From contig JARFPV010000473.1 in NCBI GenBank assembly GCA_029288115.1, forward strand, positions 1 to 6,204: DNA of 6,204 nucleotides, given 5' to 3'. This document shows positions 1 through 5,773 of this stretch, piece by piece (positions within the stretch are counted from its first letter, which is position 1; each line of letters opens with the position of its first letter). Both the position numbers and the translations under genes were made by a program. The DNA comes from Akkermansiaceae bacterium. Lineage in GTDB: Bacteria; Verrucomicrobiota; Verrucomicrobiia; Verrucomicrobiales; Akkermansiaceae. Below the pieces are notes generated by a model that did not search any database, had not been told where the DNA came from, and was given only the letters and a program-made list of their open reading frames with translations.

Positions 1-38
1 CCCCCCCCCCCCCCCCCCCCCCCCCCACTAGACAATCT
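1..38. other. Sequencing artefact: poly-C run plus probable i5 index
   Basis: A run of C covers about the first 26 bases, followed by ACTAGACAATCT, and then the Nextera adapter begins. Read on the minus strand, this is adapter, then a 10-nt stretch (AGATTGTCTA, plus-strand positions 29-38), then GTG, then only G. In Illumina libraries the i5 index is followed, in this direction, by sequence beginning GTGTAGATC, and two-colour instruments call G when signal is lost. The block therefore reads as index, the first bases of the flow-cell oligo and a dark poly-G tail. It is not genomic. The layout is seen directly; the index assignment is inferred. Confidence 0.93.
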
Positions 39-71
39 TCGTCGGCAGCGTCAGATGTGTATAAGAGACAG
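39..71 (+). other. Nextera read-1 transposase adapter (untrimmed)
   Basis: The stretch starts with TCGTCGGCAGCGTC and ends with the 19-bp Tn5 mosaic end AGATGTGTATAAGAGACAG (53-71). It matches the standard Illumina Nextera/Tn5 tagmentation adapter over its full length. Genomic sequence starts at base 72. The contig end was evidently built from reads that ran through a short insert into the adapter and were not trimmed. It must not be taken as a natural Tn5 or IS50 end, because no transposase or second end is present. Confidence 0.98.
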
Positions 72-359
72 GCCCAGAATGTAGCCACCAATGGAACACG
101 ACAGAAGAATCACGCCCTCTTTGGTATAACCTAAAACAAACTTATGCACGCCGAGCCATCCGAAGACGATGCCCATGATGCCGGCTAGAATTTTCTTTTC
201 AGCTCCAGGAATCTGCCCGCCTGCGGCTTGCGGTGCGGCAGCTGGTGCCTCTGGGGATGCTTCCGGTGCATCGGCTGGTGCGGCATCTGGTGCGGGAGTC
301 TCTGGAGCAGCAGGCTGCTCGCTGTTTTCTTCAGGTGGTTGTTGTTGATCGTCAGACAT
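72..359 (-). CDS. TM2 domain-containing membrane protein, 3' end lost
   Basis: Ninety-six native residues are present. Residues 1-54 are a low-complexity acidic segment rich in Pro, Ala, Glu and Gln, probably disordered. From residue 55 the KKILAGIMGIVFGWLGVHKF region, followed by LGY and a second hydrophobic stretch, matches the TM2 domain: two short transmembrane helices joined by a G-x-x-G-x-H-[KR]-F turn. TM2 proteins are small inner-membrane proteins of unknown biochemical role. The gene is partial: the reading frame continues into the adapter, adding a false LSLIHI and a stop at 51-53, so the true C-terminus is unknown. The ATG at 359 has no Shine-Dalgarno sequence, but TATAAA lies 6 nt upstream. 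It is divergent from the spermidine-synthase-like gene, with a 79-bp gap. The fold assignment is firm; no function can be given. Confidence 0.87.
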
Positions 360-365
360 AACTAC

Positions 366-395
366 TTTATAGCATCGTCACCACGGGCACCGCAA
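366..395 (-). promoter_or_regulatory. Candidate sigma70-type promoter for the TM2 gene
   Basis: On the minus strand TTGCGG (395-390) is followed after 18 nt by TATAAA (371-366), five of six matches to the consensus -10. The -10 ends only 6 nt before the ATG at 359, so transcription would begin at or next to the start codon and give a leaderless or nearly leaderless mRNA. The -35 match is weak (three of six). This is inferred from sequence only. Confidence 0.4.
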
Positions 396-438
396 GCAAC
401 AATCCCGCAATCGACCTATTTTCTGATTATCTTCCCCC

Positions 439-1122
439 ATGAAACCTTACGTCAAAATAGCTGAGGCAACCACACCCGAGGGCGAACCGCTTGAGCTGAT
501 TGAGCACGACGGCACATTCATGATTTGCTCACGTGGCGAACAGCTGATGACCTCGTTTTCGCATGGATCTGAGGAAACCCTCGCTGAACTCGCCTGCGCC
601 CCGTTCAAACCCGTGAACCAACCAAGGTTTCTCATCGGTGGCCTTGGTATGGGTTACACACTCGCCGCCGCAACCCGATGCGTTGTCAAAAACCGCGCCC
701 ACTTCACCGTCGCAGAGCTGACTCCGGCGATTGTCGATTGGAACCGCACCCATATGGCGCATCTCAATCCCGGACTACTGGATGACGAACGGATTACAAT
801 CAAGATTCAACCGGTGCAGAAGCTTATTCGGCAAGCGAATGGTGACTACCACGCCATCCTGCTCGACGTGGATAACGGCCCATCCGCCTTCCACGGCAAG
901 AACAACGACTCGCTCTACACACTCAAGGGGCTGCGGGAAATCCAGCACGCCCTGAAAGGCGGCGGCATCCTCGCAGTGTGGTCAGCACGCCGTGACCAGG
1001 CATTTACCAAGCTACTGCGCAAGGCGGGTTTCGATGTCAGCGAAAATGCCGTCGCCGCCGCCCACAAAGGAACCAAGCGCCGCACCCACACGATCTGGTT
1101 AGCTCGGAAGAAAAATTTCTAA
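439..1122 (+). CDS. Spermidine-synthase-like methyltransferase-fold protein
   Basis: This 227-residue cytosolic protein has a Rossmann-type SAM-binding core of the spermidine/spermine synthase superfamily. FLIGGLGMG (64-72) is the glycine-rich motif I, VAELTPAIVDWNR (91-103) carries the acidic residue expected to bind the nucleoside ribose (E93), and YHAILLDVDNGPSAF (137-151) sits where spermidine synthases have their D-[ST]-x-D-P active-site loop. The loop here reads DVDNGP, and the N-terminal part (SFSHGSEETLAELA, 39-52) lacks the usual Tyr/His-rich polyamine pocket signature. It is also shorter than typical spermidine synthases of about 280-300 residues. It may therefore be a relative rather than a true putrescine aminopropyltransferase, and I give no gene symbol. 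A Lys/Arg-rich tail (210-225) is notable. The ATG at 439 has no Shine-Dalgarno sequence. No polyamine pathway partner lies nearby. Confidence 0.8.
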   Translation: MKPYVKIAEATTPEGEPLELIEHDGTFMICSRGEQLMTSFSHGSEETLAELACAPFKPVNQPRFLIGGLGMGYTLAAATRCVVKNRAHFTVAELTPAIVDWNRTHMAHLNPGLLDDERITIKIQPVQKLIRQANGDYHAILLDVDNGPSAFHGKNNDSLYTLKGLREIQHALKGGGILAVWSARRDQAFTKLLRKAGFDVSENAVAAAHKGTKRRTHTIWLARKKNF

Positions 1123-1195
1123 ATAACCAGCTCCTCAGAGTCGCTCTATCTTTACCTACTTCCAAATCCCAGTTTCCAATTATACCATAACTGCC

Positions 1196-2590
1196 ATGCA
1201 ACGCATTCTATCACTCGCTCTCGTCAGCAGTCTCATCTCGGCCGCCCAAGCTGAGGAACACACCGTCGCTGAAAAACCATTCCATACGGAAACCACCCTT
1301 AAAGCCGTATTCCTTCCTACAAAGTCCACCGCATTCAGCCTCAAACCCGAGGTATGGACCGACTTCACTGTCACCTCCATCGTCCCCCAAGGGTCTCAGG
1401 TCAAAAAAGGCAACACACTCATCGGTATTGAGACCAAGCACATCGATAAGCACATCGCCGAGGCGGAAAAAGCGCGGGCAGCGGCAGCACTCTCCCTGGC
1501 ACAGGCCAAACACGAACTCGCTCAGCTGAAGATCACCACCCCACGAAGCCTGGAAGCCTCCGCACGCAACGAGAAGCAGGCCGCCGATGACCTCAAGTGG
1601 TACACAGAGATCGGTCACCCTCAGGAAATTGAGGAAACCAAACGCAGCGTCAAATCCGCCGAGATGAGCCTAGCTTATCAAAAAGAAGAGCTCAAACAGT
1701 TGCTCAAAATGTACGGCGAGGACGACAAAACCGAGGAAACCGAGGAGATCATCCTCAAGCGCACTCGCAATTATGTGGATGCGGCGGAATTCAGACTCAA
1801 GACCGTTAAGCTCGAAGCCGCCAGATCACTCGAAACATCCATCCCCCGCAAACTCAAAGCCATGCAACGCGCAAGCGAAGACGCCCGCATCGCTAACGCA
1901 TCCAATCAGGAAAAACTCCCACGCGACCTAAAGCTCAAGCAACTCGAAGTCGCCAAGGCAGAGCGTGACGATAAAATAAGCATCGAGAATCTCGCCAAAC
2001 TAAAAGCCGACCGCGCAATGATGAACATCACTGCCCCTGCCGACGGCGTGGTTTACTACGGCAGCATGGACAACGGTAGCTGGAACCCCGCCAGTGCCAT
2101 TAAGGTGCTCAAGATCGGTGGCAAGCTGCCAGGAAACACCACACTGGTGACATTCATCCCTGCAGGCTCCCCGTTAGAGCTCTCCGCATTCGCTGCAGAA
2201 ACAAGCCTTCCTCACCTCGCCACCGGTGCCAAGGGATACGGTATTTCCAACTTGAACCGCTACCGGAGCATCCCAGTCAGCATTTCCACTCTCGCCACCT
2301 ACCCCAAGACCGATGGCACCTACCACGTTACTCTCAAACCGACCCTCGGCAAAGGTGACAACATCGTACCCGGCATGAAGGCGACCGTTCAAATCCAAGG
2401 CCAAAAATTCGACAAAGCGCTCGTTGTCCCCGCCAATTACCTCACCCGTCAGCCTGACGGTTCCTACACCGCCAAACTCAAGCTCGCCAATGGGAAAACC
2501 GAGAACCGTGCGGTGACAATCGGCGCGTCTAACAAAGACACCGTCGTCATCACCAAGGGCATCGAAAAAGGCCAGGTGATCGTTAAGTAA
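1196..2590 (+). CDS. HlyD/RND-type periplasmic adaptor (membrane fusion protein)
   Basis: This 464-residue exported protein has a signal peptide at 1-19 (hydrophobic core LSLALVSSLIS, cleavage after AQA) and no lipobox Cys, so it is probably a soluble periplasmic protein. The first half of a lipoyl/barrel-sandwich domain is at about 58-85 (IVPQGSQVKKGNTLIGIE). A long alpha-helical, charged coiled-coil hairpin runs from about 86 to 273. The second lipoyl half is at 276-300 (NITAPADGVVYYGSM). A beta-barrel and membrane-proximal region follow to the end, including VPGMKATVQI (391-400) and VVPANYLTRQPDGSY (410-424). Such adaptors bridge an inner-membrane transporter (RND, ABC or MFS) to an outer-membrane channel. 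No transporter or TolC-like gene is in the window, so the substrate is unknown. The hairpin, near 190 residues, is longer than in many RND adaptors. It is likely the first gene of an operon with the gene 29 bp downstream. The start has no Shine-Dalgarno sequence. Confidence 0.88.
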   Translation: MQRILSLALVSSLISAAQAEEHTVAEKPFHTETTLKAVFLPTKSTAFSLKPEVWTDFTVTSIVPQGSQVKKGNTLIGIETKHIDKHIAEAEKARAAAALSLAQAKHELAQLKITTPRSLEASARNEKQAADDLKWYTEIGHPQEIEETKRSVKSAEMSLAYQKEELKQLLKMYGEDDKTEETEEIILKRTRNYVDAAEFRLKTVKLEAARSLETSIPRKLKAMQRASEDARIANASNQEKLPRDLKLKQLEVAKAERDDKISIENLAKLKADRAMMNITAPADGVVYYGSMDNGSWNPASAIKVLKIGGKLPGNTTLVTFIPAGSPLELSAFAAETSLPHLATGAKGYGISNLNRYRSIPVSISTLATYPKTDGTYHVTLKPTLGKGDNIVPGMKATVQIQGQKFDKALVVPANYLTRQPDGSYTAKLKLANGKTENRAVTIGASNKDTVVITKGIEKGQVIVK

Positions 2591-2619
2591 ACTTCAAGTT
2601 TTAAACTCCAAATACCAAA

Positions 2620-3750
2620 TTGTTGCTCCGAGCTCTCATCATCACCGGCCTTCTAACCATCCCTGTATTTTCACAGAATGCAGTGGCAAATGGCAAGCCG
2701 GACATCAATGCCGCTATCACCCGCGGTGTTGATTTTCTGGTGAAGCATCAGAACAAGGACGGCTCATTTGGCACCGCGCAGCGTACCAAGGGACTCAATA
2801 TTTATGCCCCCCTGCCCGATGCCCATCAGGCGTTTCACATGGGTAGCTGCGCACTTGCCATGCACGGGTTGATTGAGAGCGGCGACCGCCGCCCAGCCAC
2901 GCTGAAAGCCATCGAGAAAGGTGAAAAATGGCTGTTGGAGAACCTGCCAAAAACGAGAAACTTCAACCGAGGCGCAACCTACAACGTCTGGGCGCACGCA
3001 TACGGACTCCGTGCCCTCGCATCACTCTATCGTCATCACAAAGATCCTGCTAAACGGTCCGAATACCAACGCCAGGCAGAACTCCAGATCGCCAAACTCG
3101 TTAGCCAGGAAGACATTAGCCGCGGCTGGGGATACTACGACTTCGATGACCTCAAGACCGCCAAACCCTCAGGCCTCATCACCAGTTTCACCACCGCCAC
3201 CTGCATGCTCGCCATGCATGACGTCTCGGAAACTATGGGAATCAAACTTCCCAATAAAATTATGCAAAGAGGCGTCAAGGCCCTCCAGGCCATGCGCAAT
3301 CCGGACTTCACCTACGCCTACTCCTACGGCCACCGCTGGCACCCCCGAAACCTCATCAACCGACCCGCCGGATCACTCGGCCGATCCCAAACCTGCAACG
3401 CCGCACTGAGAAAATTCGGCGACAAAGCAGTCACCGACGAAGTGATCCGCACCTGGCTCCAGAAACTCTTCGATCGGCAAGGCTGGCTCGACCACGGACG
3501 CAAACGCCCCATCCCCCATGAGGCGCCCGCCGCCGTCGCCGGAGACTTCTACTACTACGGCCACTACTATGCCTCCGAATGCATCCACCTCCTGCCGGAA
3601 AAAGAACGCGGCCCGTGGAAACAAAAACTCGCCGCCCTGATGATCGAACGGCAGGAAAAGAACGGCTCATGGTGGGACTTCCCCCTGTATAATTACCACT
3701 ACGCCTACGGCACCGGCTACACGCTGACAATTCTTTCGCGGTGTAAGTAG
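2620..3750 (+). CDS. Exported prenyltransferase/squalene oxidase repeat protein
   Basis: This 376-residue protein begins at a TTG codon. An in-frame TAA at 2602 and the absence of any in-frame ATG before codon 74 leave only the tandem TTGs at 2620 and 2623 in front of a clear signal peptide (LLRALIITGLLTIPVFS, probable cleavage near residue 18 or 23). The mature part shows spaced helical repeats of the alpha/alpha-toroid type: AITRGVDFLVKHQNKDGSFG (32-51), AIEKGEKWLLENL (97-109), MQRGVKALQAM (215-225) and ALMIERQEKNGSWWD (339-353). The K-x-Q-x-x-x-GSF/GSW pattern is typical of squalene cyclase/prenyltransferase repeats. Aromatic-rich stretches (GWGYYDFDD 169-177, FYYYGHYYASE 310-320) may line a cavity. 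I see no DxDD or QW set typical of true squalene-hopene cyclases, and the length is about half theirs, so cyclase activity should not be assumed. The gene follows the adaptor gene by 29 bp. Its substrate is unknown. Confidence 0.8.
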   Translation: MLLRALIITGLLTIPVFSQNAVANGKPDINAAITRGVDFLVKHQNKDGSFGTAQRTKGLNIYAPLPDAHQAFHMGSCALAMHGLIESGDRRPATLKAIEKGEKWLLENLPKTRNFNRGATYNVWAHAYGLRALASLYRHHKDPAKRSEYQRQAELQIAKLVSQEDISRGWGYYDFDDLKTAKPSGLITSFTTATCMLAMHDVSETMGIKLPNKIMQRGVKALQAMRNPDFTYAYSYGHRWHPRNLINRPAGSLGRSQTCNAALRKFGDKAVTDEVIRTWLQKLFDRQGWLDHGRKRPIPHEAPAAVAGDFYYYGHYYASECIHLLPEKERGPWKQKLAALMIERQEKNGSWWDFPLYNYHYAYGTGYTLTILSRCK

Positions 3751-3783
3751 AGAAAAGTAGGGCAGAATATGCAGAGCGAATTC

Positions 3784-3815
3784 AATTGACATCATCCTGT
3801 GGGGTAATTGACAAT
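3784..3815 (+). promoter_or_regulatory. Candidate promoter with an AATTGACA direct repeat before the PEP-CTERM gene
   Basis: AATTGACA occurs at 3784-3791 and again at 3806-3813, a 22-bp period (about two helical turns). The first copy contains a perfect -35 hexamer TTGACA (3786-3791). GACAAT (3810-3815, four of six) lies 18 nt downstream and could be the -10, ending 8 nt before the ATG at 3824. The second copy could instead be half of an operator overlapping the -10. The repeat is seen directly; its role is inferred. Confidence 0.42.
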
Positions 3816-3823
3816 GCTACGCT

Positions 3824-4537
3824 ATGAAAATACTTACACCTCTGTCGCTTTTGATGTTTTTCTCTGCCGCCAGCAGTTCCCATTCAGCCATGCAGGTGCT
3901 TAATTCCGTTGCAGAGACAACGCTCAACGAATCTTCTGTTAACAACAACATGGGTGGCCACGCAACCATGCATGCGGGATTTACCAACGGGGGTACAGAA
4001 CGCCGTGGCTTAATCCAGTTCGATGTCAGCGGCATCCCGTCTGGCTCCACGATTACTTCCGTGACGCTTCAGCTCACTGTTCCAAGTGGCAATACCGCCA
4101 ATTCACCCAACTTTGCCCTGCACAGGATGAACACAGTATGGGGTGAAGGAAACAAATCAGGCAATAATGGTGCAGCCGCAGGAGCAGGCGAGGCAACCTG
4201 GAATGATTCCGGATTCGGTGCATGGGCTACGCCAGGTGCGGGCAGCGGCACTGATTATGTCGCAGCAGCATCTGCCAATACCAACGTTCTTGGCCTTGGT
4301 AGTTATAACTGGTCGTCCTCGGGTCTCTCGGCAGATGTTCAGGCGTGGGTTGACGGCACCGCCAACAACGGCTGGATCCTCATTGAAACAACCAGCGTCT
4401 CAGGAACGGCTCGCCGTTTCAGCTCCAACGGTGCACCCACTCTCACAGTGGTTTACACTCCGGTTCCCGAGCCCTCGTCAGTCGCACTGCTCGGGCTAGG
4501 TGGCATCGCACTCATACTCAGACGACGTAAAGCTTAA
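3824..4537 (+). CDS. Secreted DNRLRE-like protein with PEP-CTERM sorting tail
   Basis: The protein has 237 residues, with a signal peptide at 1-22 (LTPLSLLMFFSAASS core, cleavage after HSA). The body resembles the DNRLRE/CBM-like beta-sandwich found in extracellular proteins: RRGLIQFDVSGIPSGSTITS (60-79), VTLQLTVP (80-87), ALHRMNTVWGEG (98-109), ATWNDSGFGAW (124-134), LSADVQAWVDG (168-178), NNGWILIE (181-188) and a closing PTLTVVYTP strand (205-213). The C-terminus is a PEP-CTERM signal: VPEPSS (214-219), a hydrophobic helix, then RRRK (233-236). By family knowledge this targets the protein to the exosortase (EpsH/XrtA type) pathway, where the tail is cleaved after export and the protein goes to the surface or the extracellular matrix. 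No exosortase is in the window. It contains no catalytic domain, so it is probably structural or adhesive. It ends 4 bp from the convergent gene. Confidence 0.87.
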   Translation: MKILTPLSLLMFFSAASSSHSAMQVLNSVAETTLNESSVNNNMGGHATMHAGFTNGGTERRGLIQFDVSGIPSGSTITSVTLQLTVPSGNTANSPNFALHRMNTVWGEGNKSGNNGAAAGAGEATWNDSGFGAWATPGAGSGTDYVAAASANTNVLGLGSYNWSSSGLSADVQAWVDGTANNGWILIETTSVSGTARRFSSNGAPTLTVVYTPVPEPSSVALLGLGGIALILRRRKA

Positions 4538-4541
4538 CACA

Positions 4542-5603
4542 TCACCCCAAAAACGATCTCTTCCCGTGATAAGTAAACTCCGGGTCGTAGAGCATGTATT
4601 CGATGTGTGCTTTGGTCAGCTCACCCATCGTTTCGCAGTTGTTGAAACGATCGGTCTCGTGGATTCTCCGGAGCTCGTCTCGTAGTGTTAGAACGTGCTC
4701 TTTCGGTGATAACTCCTCCCTCGCCATTGAAGCGAGTAACGCTTGAAGTCGGCGTTTTTCCGCACGGGCACGACGCGCCATCTGGGTGCGCTCCTCCTCC
4801 GCATACTGCGCAATGGTGGTGCGGTTCATTTCACGGAAGCTGAGTCGGGTCACATCACGGTTGGATGAAAAACGATATGCCATGTAGATTTTTGCCCCAC
4901 CTTGATAGGATTGCTGGTCAAAATCGATCGGCCTCACGCGATACTGCACCTCCTCGAAGTCGGGCGTAACATCCACCACGTAGTTGACCGACCGCATATC
5001 GCCTAACAATCGGATAAAACAACGCTCGTTGAATTTCACAAACTCCTTGGCAATACGGATCCGGTTGATATCCGGCATCGATAAATAGTCACGGCTAAAC
5101 ACATCTCCCGGCAGACCTGCGATGTGCTCTTCAATCAGCGTATTACCACGGATCATGTAGTTAATCCTGTTTGGCGACAGGATGTGCTCTAACTCCAACC
5201 CGTAAATCCGTGACGCATCAGCATGTTTCACGTAATAGTAGTCCGAGTTATCATTGTATTTGTTGGTAATTCGAATGCGGAACGGGCGGGAATTACCAAA
5301 CTCGCCAAAATCGATGCGATCCACCATGAGATGCTCATGATGCGCAGAGTCTCCACCTACTTTGAGCTCGGAATAAATCTGGGTGAGCTGCGGGCGTAAT
5401 TCCATCATCACTTCATGTGGATACATCACCGTAAGCCACAGGGTCTCCTTGCCGCTGGGATCCTCGTAGGGCATGGATCCGGTAAATCTCAGCAACTCAT
5501 CGTAGACCAGGGGGATATCCGTATATCGCCCGAAATGATAGAGATACTGCCCCAGCCACTGGCTGACGTCGTAGTGCTGCTTGCGTCGGGAAATGATCGG
5601 CAT
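4542..5603 (-). CDS. Uncharacterised protein with kinase-like (APH/protein-kinase fold) signatures
   Basis: I do not recognise this 353-residue protein by name. Counting from the ATG at 5603, several segments occur in the order of a protein-kinase-like fold: DFGEFGNSRPF (98-108) as a glycine-containing loop, YYYVKHADASRIYGLELEHIL (122-142) with K126 as a beta3-type lysine and E137/E139 as possible alphaC partners, TLIEEHIAGLPG (155-166) as a hinge, LGDMRSVNYVVD (200-211) with D202-x4-N207 as the catalytic loop, and RPIDFDQQ (224-231) with D227 as the metal ligand. A charged, probably coiled-coil segment (about 266-314) and a C-terminal tail follow. There is no signal peptide or membrane helix, so it is likely cytosolic. 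A TTG at 5636 would add 11 residues; I prefer the ATG because the extra segment has no family-like features. Kinase activity and substrate are inference. It is divergent from accB and convergent with the PEP-CTERM gene. Confidence 0.7.
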   Translation of the reverse strand: MPIISRRKQHYDVSQWLGQYLYHFGRYTDIPLVYDELLRFTGSMPYEDPSGKETLWLTVMYPHEVMMELRPQLTQIYSELKVGGDSAHHEHLMVDRIDFGEFGNSRPFRIRITNKYNDNSDYYYVKHADASRIYGLELEHILSPNRINYMIRGNTLIEEHIAGLPGDVFSRDYLSMPDINRIRIAKEFVKFNERCFIRLLGDMRSVNYVVDVTPDFEEVQYRVRPIDFDQQSYQGGAKIYMAYRFSSNRDVTRLSFREMNRTTIAQYAEEERTQMARRARAEKRRLQALLASMAREELSPKEHVLTLRDELRRIHETDRFNNCETMGELTKAHIEYMLYDPEFTYHGKRSFLG

Positions 5604-5773
5604 CTTCGCGATGCATCGTGACAGAGCCCGGGGCAAACATCAAACTCGGAATCTGGCGTGATTCGATGTCACGCATTCTCTTGACGCACCCCCCGCACGG
5701 CACCTATTCTTTGCACGTCACTGGCTGGCATGACCCGCCGTGGCGTCAAATTCAATATCAACCCAATACCACT
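5604..5773. promoter_or_regulatory. Divergent intergenic region between the kinase-like gene and accB
   Basis: These 170 bp must hold the start signals of both divergent genes. For the minus-strand gene the best pair I see is TTGATG (5643-5638) with CACGAT (5620-5615), spacer 17, which is weak. A perfect 10-bp palindrome CGATGCATCG lies at 5609-5618, 5 nt upstream of the ATG at 5603. For accB there is a better promoter at 5681-5710, listed separately. No Shine-Dalgarno sequence precedes either start, and no riboswitch or RNA gene is evident. Confidence 0.45.
5681..5710 (+). promoter_or_regulatory. Candidate sigma70-type promoter for accB
   Basis: TTGACG (5681-5686, five of six to the -35 consensus) is followed after 18 nt by TATTCT (5705-5710, four of six to the -10). 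The expected transcript start near 5717 gives a leader of about 55 nt before the GTG start of accB. The site lies inside an upstream in-frame open stretch that begins with ATG at 5666. If this promoter is the one used, that ATG is not part of the transcript, which supports the GTG start. Prediction only. Confidence 0.42.

Noticed and set aside
1..26. Poly-C tract as a phase-variable repeat
   Set aside because: It sits outside the adapter at the contig edge, so it is a base-calling artefact and not a contingency locus.
53..71. Possible natural Tn5/IS50-type transposon end
   Set aside because: The mosaic end is embedded in the full synthetic read-1 adapter, with index and poly-C outside it, which marks it as library DNA.
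228..464. Plus-strand open frame opposite the TM2 gene
   Set aside because: The Cys/Trp-rich composition is that of antisense to a Pro/Ala-rich coding region, and it runs into the start of the next gene without domain features.
1211..1618. 135-residue minus-strand open frame opposite the adaptor gene
   Set aside because: It lies wholly antisense to a well-supported gene, shows no domain-like pattern, and is a by-product of the codon bias of the real frame.
2591..2619. AT-rich near-palindrome (AGTTTTAAACT) as a terminator between the adaptor and repeat-protein genes
   Set aside because: The stem is imperfect, too short, has no loop and is not followed by a U-tract; the 29-bp gap fits an operon better.
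2921..3409. 162-residue plus-strand open frame inside the repeat-protein gene
   Set aside because: It overlaps the supported gene in another frame, and its Ser/Thr/Pro-rich composition is typical of an out-of-frame reading.
5604..5636. TTG start at 5636 extending the kinase-like protein by 11 residues
   Set aside because: The ATG at 5603 is the stronger codon, the extension has no recognisable feature, and neither start has a Shine-Dalgarno sequence that would favour the longer form. It stays possible.
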